From NCBI GenBank assembly GCA_902786345.1, contig CADACB010000005.1:62502-126501 (forward strand): a stretch of 64,000 bases of DNA. The letters run 5' to 3'. The notes beneath the pieces were generated by a model. That model had not been told where the DNA came from. It searched no databases and saw only the letters and a program-made list of their open reading frames with translations. A program made the translations under genes and the position numbers. How positions within the stretch are numbered: position 1 is the first letter of the stretch; every line of letters begins with the position of its first letter. The DNA is from an uncultured Ruminococcus sp. Lineage in GTDB: Bacteria > Bacillota > Clostridia > Oscillospirales > Acutalibacteraceae. Below, piece by piece: positions 8,332 to 16,001 of this stretch.

Positions 8332-9931
8332 TGGCATTTCCTCGCATTTCCGGAATATCTCTGAGTGTTATTTCAATGTTGTTTCCATTTAATGAAGCAA
8401 TGCTTGTTTTGAGGAATTTTTCGTCATTTTTTTCTGGGTAATCCTCTCTTGTGTGTGAGCCCCGGCTTTCACGGCGATTCAATGCTGATAACAACATTGC
8501 TCTTGCAAGAACCAGTCTTTTCTTATGCCTTTCGCTCAGTGTTCTGCGTTCGCAAAGGTTGCTGAGAGTATCATAGGCTGAGCTTAGTTTCTTTTCATTC
8601 CTGAATATGCCAAGTGCATTTTTCAGGATCTCCGCAGTATGTTTGTCTATAGTATAATCCTGATCGTTTATGTATGAGCTACAGGTGTTTTGTATTTTGT
8701 CTGTAATAGCAAAGCAGCCTTCGTTGATAAGCTCAGCGGCACTTTCGGCAGCTTTTTTTCCTCCGTAGAGTGCACCAAGCATTGAATTTCCGCCAAGTCT
8801 GTTTGCTCCGTGATACTGACATGCACACTCGCCTGCAGCATATAATCCTTTTATGTTTGTTCTGTGTTTTTTATCAACATTGATACCACCCATAAAATAG
8901 TGTATACCGGGGGATACCTCAACAGGCTCCTTCATTGGATCTGTGTTAAGAAAATCAATACATTCATCTCTGAGATCGGAAAGCTTGTTTTTCCAGCTTT
9001 CTTCATCAATAACAGTCATATCAAGATAAACTCTGCCGCAGCCGTTTTTCAGCTGTTTTGCTTTAGCTATTTCTCTTGAAACAACATCCCTTGGCATAAG
9101 GTTGCCAAGCTCCGGATATTTTTCCTCCATAAAATAGCTTCGTTTGTTGTTTATGACAGTAAAAAGCCGTCCGCCTTCACCTCTTGCAGCTTCGCTTATA
9201 AGGCAACGCTTTTGAGGGATGGAGATGGTTGTAGGATGATATTGTATAAACTCAAGATTAGCAAGCTCTGCACCTTTGTAAAATGCTTCTGCTGTAACAT
9301 CGCCTGTATTTATGGTTGTGCCTGTTGTCATTCCGGAAAATAACGAGTTCATACCTCCGGTACAGAGTATAGTTTGTCCGTCAAGATCAATAGCAGCGTT
9401 TGTATAAATATCAATAATGCTTATGCCTCTGCATATGCCGTTATCTATATGCAGGGAACAAAGCTCATGATGAGGGTATCTTTGAATAAGACCTGATACT
9501 TCATATTTTCTTGCCTCATCAATCAGTGCACTCATAAGTATCTTTCCGGTGCTGCTTTTTGCATAGGCAGTTCTTTTTTTCTTCTGACCGCCAAAATTAC
9601 GCAGTATAGGCTGTTTATCCTTAATACGAAGCGCAGCGCCAATAGAGCACAAATGCTTTACAATATCAGGGGCATTGATGCATAGTTCATAAACCGCATT
9701 GGGATCGGCAAGATAAACACCGCCCTTCATTGTGTCCTGAAAATGCTGTATAGGGTCGTCATTTTCACCCATTGTATCAAGTGCGGCGTTTATACCGCCC
9801 TCTGCCATAACCGATTGTGCTCTTTCTGATGAAGCAGCCGAGATAAGTCTGCATTCATAATTTTTTTCTGCAAGAGTGATTGCAGCTGAAATGCCTGCAA
9901 GTCCTGCACCAATTATATTTATCTTATTCAT
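8321..9931 (-). CDS. Fumarate reductase/succinate dehydrogenase flavoprotein subunit lacking the FAD-linking His
   Basis: The catalytic subunit: binds FAD and interconverts fumarate and succinate at the inner face of the membrane. The 536-residue protein starts with the dinucleotide motif INIIGAGLAGISAA. Active-site segments are EFIQYHPT (His), SEAARGEGGRL and MPRDVVSR (catalytic Arg), and the capping C-terminal FAD contact is LYAAGECACQYHGANRLGGN. In E. coli FrdA the segment RSHTVAAEGG carries the His that binds FAD covalently; here it reads RAQSVMAEGG, with Gln 39 in place of that His. So FAD is probably bound non-covalently. ATG 9931 was chosen for GGTGG upstream and for the ATGA overlap with the cytochrome gene. 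Paralogue NadB at 45763 lacks the operon context, so confusion is unlikely. Confidence 0.9.
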   Translation of the reverse strand: MNKINIIGAGLAGISAAITLAEKNYECRLISAASSERAQSVMAEGGINAALDTMGENDDPIQHFQDTMKGGVYLADPNAVYELCINAPDIVKHLCSIGAALRIKDKQPILRNFGGQKKKRTAYAKSSTGKILMSALIDEARKYEVSGLIQRYPHHELCSLHIDNGICRGISIIDIYTNAAIDLDGQTILCTGGMNSLFSGMTTGTTINTGDVTAEAFYKGAELANLEFIQYHPTTISIPQKRCLISEAARGEGGRLFTVINNKRSYFMEEKYPELGNLMPRDVVSREIAKAKQLKNGCGRVYLDMTVIDEESWKNKLSDLRDECIDFLNTDPMKEPVEVSPGIHYFMGGINVDKKHRTNIKGLYAAGECACQYHGANRLGGNSMLGALYGGKKAAESAAELINEGCFAITDKIQNTCSSYINDQDYTIDKHTAEILKNALGIFRNEKKLSSAYDTLSNLCERRTLSERHKKRLVLARAMLLSALNRRESRGSHTREDYPEKNDEKFLKTSIASLNGNNIEITLRDIPEMRGNANEV

Positions 9932-10467
9932 ACAGCCATCCACCTTATGTAATAAACAATAAAACCTATAGTTGCGGCAAGCAGTAATATGCTGCACCAG
10001 AAGATAATATCTCCTGCTTTAGGTCTGAGGTTTTTAATACCGAACGAAATAAGAACAGGCTTGACATTGCTTATAACGTGAAGTGTCAAAGATAAAACAA
10101 AAAGTATTTGTGTTATAAGTCTGAATTCATCAAAAACAGGAAGTCTTAAACCATTGTCAGAGCTTGTCATTAATGCAGACATATGAAATATTATAAGTAT
10201 CATAACAAGAAATCCGCTGATACGTCTTGCCCAGAACAAAAGATTATTTCTGAAATAAGCTGCTCCGCTTTTATGTATGGTTCTGAGAGTTTGTATTGTA
10301 AGAATTATTCCTATAACAGCGTGCAGGCTGGCAAGGACAAGGGTAATATATGCAATGGTTTTATTGTTTGCTGAGTCTGCACCAAGCATATTCATTGTGC
10401 CAAGAATACCGTGTACAAAAAGCATTATCATTACTAAAGCACTGAGCACTGCATTTATTTTTCTCAT
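9928..10467 (-). CDS. Fumarate reductase/succinate dehydrogenase membrane cytochrome b subunit
   Basis: A 179-residue integral membrane protein with about five hydrophobic helices. Histidines that could ligate heme lie within or next to helices (MLFVHGILG near residue 20, ASLHAVIG near 50, IIFHMSAL near 98, LTLHVISN near 130). This fits the di-heme type cytochrome b of SdhC/FrdC, which passes electrons between quinone and the iron-sulfur subunit. The ATG at 10467 lies one base past the stop of the preceding gene, with GGTGA five bases upstream; a GTG at 10476 is the alternative. Its end overlaps the flavoprotein ATG by four bases, so the three subunits are coupled. Confidence 0.82.
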   Translation of the reverse strand: MRKINAVLSALVMIMLFVHGILGTMNMLGADSANNKTIAYITLVLASLHAVIGIILTIQTLRTIHKSGAAYFRNNLLFWARRISGFLVMILIIFHMSALMTSSDNGLRLPVFDEFRLITQILFVLSLTLHVISNVKPVLISFGIKNLRPKAGDIIFWCSILLLAATIGFIVYYIRWMAV

Positions 10468-10468
10468 A

Positions 10469-10975
10469 TCATTCACCGCTTACATAAACTATCCTTATAT
10501 TGTCGGGCATTTTTCTGTTATATACAGAAAACACCTCGGCAAACTCACGCGACATAACTATGACATCAAATTTAGAATGGTCTGCCTTTGACACCATCAT
10601 AAGACCGTTGATTTTAGTGATTGTCATCTGATTTTCAGGAAGTCTTGCCTTACATATATCTGCAAATTCATTTCCTGAATTGTCGCCTGTTGCAACAAGG
10701 CACGAAATGTCGTCAAAAATCAAGGGACTTTCTCCTTTGAAAAAGGCTGCCCAGTCTTCTGTAGTGCCTTTTTTTTTATGCATATCGCTGTTTATCAGTA
10801 TGACATATTCACCTGATACGGCTTCCGAGCTTATCATAGTTGCACCCGATATAGCATCTGTATTTCCGGACCTGAATACAAGAGGAAAAAGATATATATA
10901 TATTGGTATTCCGAATATTACAGCAAGTCCTGTGATTTTGATTATTAAGTGTTTTAAGAAATTCATAATGTGCAT
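10469..10975 (-). CDS. Membrane-anchored protein with FMN-binding/flavinylation-type motif
   Basis: This 168-residue protein leads the fumarate reductase operon. It has one N-terminal membrane helix (residues ~10-34, LIIKITGLAVIFGIPIYIYL) and then a domain predicted to lie outside. Directly after the helix stands D40-A-I-S-G-A-T46, which matches the D-x-x-[ST]-G-A-T motif in which ApbE links FMN to Thr in NqrC, RnfG and other FMN-binding proteins. The rest (residues 55-168) does not look like the usual beta-rich FMN-binding domain, and I do not recognise it. If flavinylated it could pass electrons to or from the reductase. No apbE gene is in the window. It ends 2 bases before the cytochrome start. 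The start could also be ATG 10966. Confidence 0.6.
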   Translation of the reverse strand: MHIMNFLKHLIIKITGLAVIFGIPIYIYLFPLVFRSGNTDAISGATMISSEAVSGEYVILINSDMHKKKGTTEDWAAFFKGESPLIFDDISCLVATGDNSGNEFADICKARLPENQMTITKINGLMMVSKADHSKFDVIVMSREFAEVFSVYNRKMPDNIRIVYVSGE

Positions 10976-11081
10976 TCACTTTCTAATGTGTATTTTCTTG
11001 ATAAAACAGATCATCGTGATTATTGCTTTAAAGTTAAATAATTATTTGTACAGTATTACTTTTTATGTTTCAATGTATGTT

Positions 11082-11109
11082 ATTATATCATATTTTTCTC
11101 TGTATGTAA
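11082..11109 (-). promoter_or_regulatory. Promoter of the fumarate reductase operon
   Basis: On the minus strand TTACAT, a 16-base spacer and TATAAT with an extended -10 (TGATATAAT). The start would be near 11075, giving a leader of about 100 bases. The rest of the 10976-11412 gap holds the amylase terminator and nothing else I recognise. Confidence 0.55.
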
Positions 11110-11281
11110 CATATTTTTAAAAAATTTACTGATTCTTGTCTTGCTCGATTTTAAAGTTTGCCAGTATTACCACAAGGTTACTTGACACAAAACCTTACGC
11201 GTTCACTTAATCATAATCAACAAACACTGAACTCCTTTTAAACATCCATATCATACATCGGTCTAAAACTTTAACAATACT

Positions 11282-11321
11282 AAAAAACCGGGCAATCCTA
11301 AAAAAATGGATACCCGGTTTT
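11282..11321 (-). terminator. Terminator of the GH13-DUF1653 gene
   Basis: A hairpin with AAAACCGGG/CCCGGTTTT outer stem and an inner AATCC/GGATA part. The minus strand has TTTTTT after the stem, so it ends transcription of the amylase gene upstream. Confidence 0.75.
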
Positions 11322-11412
11322 ATTTATTATTTCGATATAAAATTTCCGTATGACACAATTCATCTATATAAATCATAGGATTTGTTGTGACGAGAATATG
11401 AAATAACAATTA

Positions 11413-13068
11413 TCATTTATCGGATACAAGCTCAAAGCGAGGAATACGTTTTCCATCAACATCAACATACTGATAGAAAATTGCAGACGGTCTTGCCCAA
11501 ATCTTACCTTCATCGCCTGTTTCCTTGTATATAACAAGCTCTTCAGAGGTTTCACTATCTTTAGCAAGGCAGATAAACTCATATTCACCGCCCTTGAAAT
11601 GACGGTATATTCCCGGTTTGCCAATCTCAGGTAAAGGCTTAACGTCATCGCTCTGAACAGACTCACTGTATTCCTCCGGTTTTTCAACTGCAACTGCAGT
11701 ATCTGCTGAATCGGGATACTCGGGTGCGTCTCCGTTAGTAAGAACAAGCACTCTTGTTCCGTGAGCAGGAATATGAATATTTACATAATTGCCGTTAACA
11801 TCATAGGCTGTCTTACCGTCATAGACATCATAAAGTTTTGAGCCACCATCAGTATTAAATCCAAGATTAAAATCGCTTCCTGAAAGATTCAATGCAATAT
11901 ATACAGTCTCATCCTCAAACTTACGCTTGAAAACAAGCTGCTCGTTTCTTATAACGGTATTTTCAAAGCTGCCATATTTCAAAGCCTTATATTTTCTTCT
12001 TATCGCACCCAGACGGCATACATGACGATAAAGCTCATTATCCTCAATATCGCTCACATTAACACACGGACGAAGCGGATAATCGTGGTCTGTATTATTT
12101 TTCTGTCCCTTTATACCCCACTCACTTCCGTAATAAACAGCAGGTACACCGGGCATAAAATATTCAACCGTATAGCAATTCTTTATATTATCAAACTCTC
12201 TTACTGTGCTGCCAATACGATTAACATCGTGATTATCCACAAAGTTATAAGTATAGATATTATGGTAAATTCCGCCGTTTGCAAACTGACGATTGAGTGA
12301 GTGTGCAATTTCAAAATAATTATGGTCGTTATGTGACGAATAAATTCCTTTATAGCACTCATAGTTAGTGCATGAATCAAGCAAATCAGGATTAGCAAGT
12401 CTTGCATAGTCACCGTGTATAATCTCACCCATAAGCCAGAACTCGGGATCCTTGCTCTTGCAGAAATGCTTAAGTTCACGCAGGAAATCCTGATCCATAC
12501 AATACGCAACATCAAGACGCAGACCGTCTATTTTAAATTTTTCCATCCACATTGAAACTGCATCAAATATATGCTTCTTTACATCGGGATGTCTAAGATT
12601 AAGCTTTACAAGATCATAGTTGCCTTCCCAGCCCTCATACCAGAACGGATCTCCCCACGGACTGTTTCCGCCGAAGTTCAGATTCTGAAACCACGAACAA
12701 TATGGTGAACCCTGTTTTTTCTCCTGAATATCCTTAAATGCCCAGAAGCCTCTTCCGACGTGATTGAACACACCATCAAGAACAACTCTTATTCCATTCT
12801 GATGAAGAGCATCACAGATTTTTGCAAAGCTCTCGTTATCACCCAGACGATTGTCTATATTATAGTAATCATTGGTATCATATCCGTGTGTAGTAGACAT
12901 AAACACAGGACCAAAATAAACTGCATTAACGTGCATTTCCTTGAGATGAGGAATAAAATCAACAACTTTGTCAAGGCGATATTCCTTAACACCGTCATTG
13001 ATTCTCGGTGCACCGCAGAAGCCCAGCGGATAGATGTGATAAAAAACTGATTCATTAACCCAATACAT
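11413..13068 (-). CDS. Intracellular GH13 alpha-glucan hydrolase fused to a C-terminal DUF1653 domain
   Basis: A 551-residue alpha-amylase-family enzyme without signal peptide, so it acts in the cytoplasm, probably on maltodextrins. The GH13 regions are all present: DGVFNH (region I, ~98-103), GLRLDVAY with nucleophile Asp 186 (II), LMGEIIH with acid Glu 215 (III) and NFVDNHD with Asp 281 (IV). It resembles neopullulanase/cyclomaltodextrinase enzymes but lacks their N-terminal CBM34. After a linker (~450-475) comes a ~65-residue DUF1653 domain with the pattern GIYRHFKGGEYEF, ETSEELVIYK, WARPSAIFYQYV and PRFELV. This fusion is unusual. A good promoter lies at 13126-13154. ATG 13068 is chosen because the transcript start near 13119 excludes the longer frame; its AAAGGA site is rather far (12 bases). 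Confidence 0.87.
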   Translation of the reverse strand: MYWVNESVFYHIYPLGFCGAPRINDGVKEYRLDKVVDFIPHLKEMHVNAVYFGPVFMSTTHGYDTNDYYNIDNRLGDNESFAKICDALHQNGIRVVLDGVFNHVGRGFWAFKDIQEKKQGSPYCSWFQNLNFGGNSPWGDPFWYEGWEGNYDLVKLNLRHPDVKKHIFDAVSMWMEKFKIDGLRLDVAYCMDQDFLRELKHFCKSKDPEFWLMGEIIHGDYARLANPDLLDSCTNYECYKGIYSSHNDHNYFEIAHSLNRQFANGGIYHNIYTYNFVDNHDVNRIGSTVREFDNIKNCYTVEYFMPGVPAVYYGSEWGIKGQKNNTDHDYPLRPCVNVSDIEDNELYRHVCRLGAIRRKYKALKYGSFENTVIRNEQLVFKRKFEDETVYIALNLSGSDFNLGFNTDGGSKLYDVYDGKTAYDVNGNYVNIHIPAHGTRVLVLTNGDAPEYPDSADTAVAVEKPEEYSESVQSDDVKPLPEIGKPGIYRHFKGGEYEFICLAKDSETSEELVIYKETGDEGKIWARPSAIFYQYVDVDGKRIPRFELVSDK

Positions 13069-13125
13069 AATAAAATTCTTTCCTTTCGGTGCGGTCAATC
13101 TGACTGCTGTTTTTAAGACTTGATT

Positions 13126-13154
13126 AGTATAGCATATTTTTACATACAATGCAA
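13126..13154 (-). promoter_or_regulatory. Promoter of the GH13-DUF1653 gene
   Basis: Minus strand: TTGCAT, 17-base spacer, TATACT. The transcript start near 13119 leaves a leader of about 50 bases. Confidence 0.7.
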
Positions 13155-13233
13155 GTCTTTTTATTGTTTTTTTGTTTAAAGTTACCTATTGTTTATTTTT
13201 CTCTATCCAACAATTTTTTGTGTAAATACACAA

Positions 13234-13261
13234 TTGACAAAAATATATTATGTTTTATAAA
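13234..13261 (+). promoter_or_regulatory. Promoter of the CotH-like lipoprotein operon
   Basis: TTGACA, 16-base spacer and TATAAA about 35 bases before ATG 13298, divergent from the GH13 promoter. Confidence 0.65.
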
Positions 13262-13297
13262 ATATAATTAAATCAAATCTCAGAAAGCGGTATCATT

Positions 13298-15166
13298 ATG
13301 AAAAAAATATCGGCATTATTTATGTCTGTTGTAATAGCGGCATTAAGCTTGTCGGCGTGTTCAGGCGAAGCTCAGAATTCCTATGTGACAGCTACATCAG
13401 ATAACACTGTATCATCCGTAACCACAGAGAATGTATCAGAAAGTAATGAAATCAATTCAAGCAATTCAAAATCATCAACCACTGAAATCACAACCGAAAA
13501 CAGCACAAAAGCTTCCTCTTCTGAAAGCAAAACAGAAAGCAGTGCAAAAGCTTCCTCCCCTGAAAGCAAAACAGAAAGCAGTGCAAAAGCTTCCTCCCCT
13601 GAAAGCAAAACTGAAAGCAGCATAAAAGCTTCTTCTGACAGCAAGACCGAAAACAGCACAAAGACTTCTGCTGCTGAAAACAAGACCGAAAACAGCACAA
13701 AGACTTCTGCTGACGAAAGCTCCCGTATAAAGGAAAGTAATACTTCCTCTCAAACTTCTGAAAATACATCTTCGTCAGAAGATTCAAACATTAAAACAGA
13801 CACATCAGTTAACTCTATCAGCGATATAAATCTTTATAATAAACTGTTTGATATTAATAACAAGATAAATGTAGAGATAAAAATATCACAAGCCGAGCTT
13901 AATAAGCTTCAAAATGATTATAACACTTATCAGGCAAAACGCTCAAAGTCACCAATTTACAGAATGGCTGACGTTGTCATAACAATAGATAACAAAAGCT
14001 ATGAGATAAAAGAAGTTGGCATAAGACTTAAGGGTAATATGTCACTGTCACCTGTTTATGACGACAACGGTAATCTGAATATTTCACATTATAAGCTTAG
14101 CTTCAATGAAACATTTGATGATAAACAATACTATGGAAACGACGCAAAAGTATGGGCAAGCAAAGATGAACGGAAGGCTCGAAAAAACCGCCGTTTTGCA
14201 ACACTCAAAAAACTTGATGTCAAATGGAACAGCGTTTATGATAACACTCATATCAGAGAATATTATGCAGCGGAAATGTTCAGACAAAGCGGTGTACTCG
14301 TACAACGGCAAAACCTTAGTCAGCTCACCTTCAACGGCAGCAACTATGGTGTTGTAAAGCTTTATGAGCCTGTTGACGAAATCTTTCTCGAAAAAAATCT
14401 TCCCGAATCCGCACTCGGCGGTGATCTTTATAAATGCGGCTGGACAATGAAGCCGTGCAATTATAAAAAGAACGAGGTTACATATGGTGTTTCCGATAAG
14501 GATAAAGGAACAAAATACAACTTTGATTTAAAAACTAACGAGAAAACGTCAACTCATAAGGATTTAAAAAATCTGCTTGATGTTCTCTCCTCAAACCCGA
14601 CCCCACAAAAGCTTGAACAGGTAACAGACACCAACTATCTTGCCAAGTTCCTTGCTGCCAGCTATTTTGCAGGCGATCCCGATGATATACGAAACAACTA
14701 TAACAATCACTATGTTTATTTCCGCAAGGACAACGGAAAGGCATTTTTTATTGTATATGACAACGACCGTACCCTCGGCATAACCTACGGCTATAATCCT
14801 GACGGCGCCGGAATGACTTCACAGTCACCCTATTCAAATATGGCAGCAGGTGCACATCAGAATCAGGCTAATCCTCTAATAAAAACCGCTATACTCACAA
14901 ACGGAAATATAAAGGATAAATTCACCTCAGAACTTAAAAAAATAGCATCATATCCGCTTTGGCAGGAAAGCAGCTTCAATTCCGTATATGAAACTGCAAG
15001 GTCACATTACGAAAGCGTTGTTGTTCCTTCCGTAAGCTTTGCTAATGTAAAGAAGGATTTCAAATTCAGTCTTGAAGGAAAAGCATCCAAAGGCGACCGC
15101 TTTAATATGTCGTTCTCTGATTATGCAAAAAAAATTATGATTACCTACAAAAATAACGTAAAATAA
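13298..15166 (+). CDS. CotH kinase-family lipoprotein with Ser/Lys/Thr-rich repeat stalk
   Basis: A 622-residue exported lipoprotein: signal peptide with lipobox LSAC (Cys 21), then a low-complexity stalk of Ser, Thr, Lys and Glu (residues ~25-175) that includes six tandem 12-13-residue repeats, then a CotH domain (~180-610). CotH hallmarks visible are VGIRLKGNMS, KLYEPVDEIFLEKN, the DPDDIRNNYNNHYVYF segment and FIVYDNDRTLG with its acidic pair. CotH in Bacillus is a spore-coat protein kinase; in gut and cellulolytic Clostridia related domains occur on surface and cellulosomal proteins, often of unknown role. The stalk probably lifts the domain off the membrane through the wall. The ribosome site is weak (AGAAAGCGG). 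A small lipoprotein follows in the same operon. Confidence 0.82.
   Translation: MKKISALFMSVVIAALSLSACSGEAQNSYVTATSDNTVSSVTTENVSESNEINSSNSKSSTTEITTENSTKASSSESKTESSAKASSPESKTESSAKASSPESKTESSIKASSDSKTENSTKTSAAENKTENSTKTSADESSRIKESNTSSQTSENTSSSEDSNIKTDTSVNSISDINLYNKLFDINNKINVEIKISQAELNKLQNDYNTYQAKRSKSPIYRMADVVITIDNKSYEIKEVGIRLKGNMSLSPVYDDNGNLNISHYKLSFNETFDDKQYYGNDAKVWASKDERKARKNRRFATLKKLDVKWNSVYDNTHIREYYAAEMFRQSGVLVQRQNLSQLTFNGSNYGVVKLYEPVDEIFLEKNLPESALGGDLYKCGWTMKPCNYKKNEVTYGVSDKDKGTKYNFDLKTNEKTSTHKDLKNLLDVLSSNPTPQKLEQVTDTNYLAKFLAASYFAGDPDDIRNNYNNHYVYFRKDNGKAFFIVYDNDRTLGITYGYNPDGAGMTSQSPYSNMAAGAHQNQANPLIKTAILTNGNIKDKFTSELKKIASYPLWQESSFNSVYETARSHYESVVVPSVSFANVKKDFKFSLEGKASKGDRFNMSFSDYAKKIMITYKNNVK
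13484..13714 (+). repeat. Tandem 39-bp coding repeats (six units)
   Basis: Units begin at 13484, 13523, 13562, 13601, 13637 and 13676. Units 2 and 3 are identical; unit 4 is one codon shorter. Each encodes a 12-13-residue piece like SKTESSAKASSPE. The period is a multiple of three, so unit gain or loss keeps the frame. Confidence 0.9.
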
Positions 15167-15190
15167 TTTATATAGACAGGAGAATAAAAT

Positions 15191-15646
15191 ATGAAAAAAA
15201 TTTCGTTTACGGCGGCTTCGGTATTTTTATCAATTCTGATTTCAACGACATTCTCAGCATGCAGCAGCCAACCTGACATTCAGACAAATTCAACAGAGAG
15301 CAGTCAGGCAGTTAGTCTGAGTGAAAACGAGAAATTGTTTGTGGGAACATGGAAGCTTACAACAGATAAAGATACTGTTCCTTCTGATGAAGTATCTTTA
15401 TATGAAGGTCAGACTGTCATTTTAGATATTAAAGATGACAAAACTGCTAAAATGACAAATTCAAAATATCCGGATGATCCGCCAAAAGAAATGACGTGGA
15501 AAGCAGCACTTGACAGAATGACTCTTACAACTTCTGAGTCTGAAACCGAACCTTCAAGCTCTGTTTATTATATTTTACAAAATGATAAACTCTATCCAGA
15601 GGAAAATATCCCCGGTAAGTTATATTTATACTATGTCAAGCAATAA
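15191..15646 (+). CDS. Small lipoprotein, lipocalin-like fragment
   Basis: A 151-residue exported lipoprotein: signal peptide and lipobox FSAC (Cys 23), a short Ser/Thr-rich linker, then a domain beginning LFVGTWKLTTDK, followed by alternating beta strands (TVILDIKDDKTAKMT, ALDRMTLTTS, VYYILQNDKLY). The G-T-W-K start is the pattern of lipocalin-like/META-like beta-barrel domains in Gram-positive lipoproteins; the ligand is unknown. AGGAG lies eight bases before the ATG and only 24 bases separate it from the CotH gene, so both are in one operon. Its stop lies inside the stem of the following terminator. Confidence 0.7.
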   Translation: MKKISFTAASVFLSILISTTFSACSSQPDIQTNSTESSQAVSLSENEKLFVGTWKLTTDKDTVPSDEVSLYEGQTVILDIKDDKTAKMTNSKYPDDPPKEMTWKAALDRMTLTTSESETEPSSSVYYILQNDKLYPEENIPGKLYLYYVKQ

Positions 15647-15673
15647 TCTGATATTGTAAATATCAGATTTTTG
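15645..15673 (+). terminator. Terminator of the CotH-lipoprotein operon
   Basis: AATCTGATAT, a short loop and ATATCAGATT followed by TTTTT. It overlaps the stop codon of the lipoprotein gene and lies right before the leuA promoter. Confidence 0.75.
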
Positions 15674-15674
15674 C

Positions 15675-15704
15675 TTGACAAATATGCAGGATATAGTGTA
15701 TAAT
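15675..15704 (+). promoter_or_regulatory. Promoter of the leuA T-box leader
   Basis: TTGACA, 18-base spacer, TATAAT; start near 15711. Confidence 0.8.
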
Positions 15705-15710
15705 GTTTAT

Positions 15711-15973
15711 TAGATATTAATTAAAGACTTTGAAGGAAATAAGACGCAGTTTCTTGTGCAAAGAGAACCGTCGGTTGGTGTAAGACGGTGATAAGGATTG
15801 TGTGTATAGCTCATTCCGGAGTTGTTTGTCCGATCAGTTAAGACAAAACGTGCGGTCACGTTACAGACCAGAGCCTTGATAGAGGCTTACTGAGGGATGC
15901 ATTGCATCCGAATTTGGGTGGTACCACGAGCTTTCAGCCCGTCCCATGTCATAATGTTGACAGGGACGGGCTT
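15711..15973 (+). promoter_or_regulatory. T-box riboswitch (leucine type)
   Basis: This leader controls leuA by sensing uncharged tRNA. Stem I has the AGAGA motif at 15762-15766 and a distal hairpin (CCGTC/GACGG). Its base pairs GACTTTG with CGGAGTT, and the 3' side of the internal loop reads CTCATTC, placing CTC (Leu, 15810-15812) as the specifier codon followed by the usual purine. The T-box core TGGTACCACG lies at 15918-15927. The competing terminator (GCCCGTCCC/GGGACGGGC, 15937-15971) follows. Uncharged tRNA-Leu(GAG) would favour the antiterminator and permit leuA expression; this fits the gene. The codon assignment is by alignment of the loop by eye. Confidence 0.92.
15937..15973 (+). 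terminator. T-box regulated terminator
   Basis: Stem AGCCCGTCCC with GGGACGGGCT and an extra TGTCA/TTGACA part, followed by CTTATTT. It is mutually exclusive with the T-box antiterminator. Confidence 0.85.
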
Positions 15974-16001
15974 ATTTGATTACTTTCAGGGGGTAAGTAA
16001 A

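Noticed and set aside
13381-13787. Minus-strand frames and repeats that recall a CRISPR array within the CotH gene
   Set aside because: The 39-base repeats are directly adjacent without spacers and encode in-frame protein repeats; the minus frames are shadows of low-complexity sequence.
15897-16001. An upstream start for leuA giving 35 extra residues
   Set aside because: It lies in the T-box antiterminator and terminator; AGGGGG marks ATG 16002 as the start.
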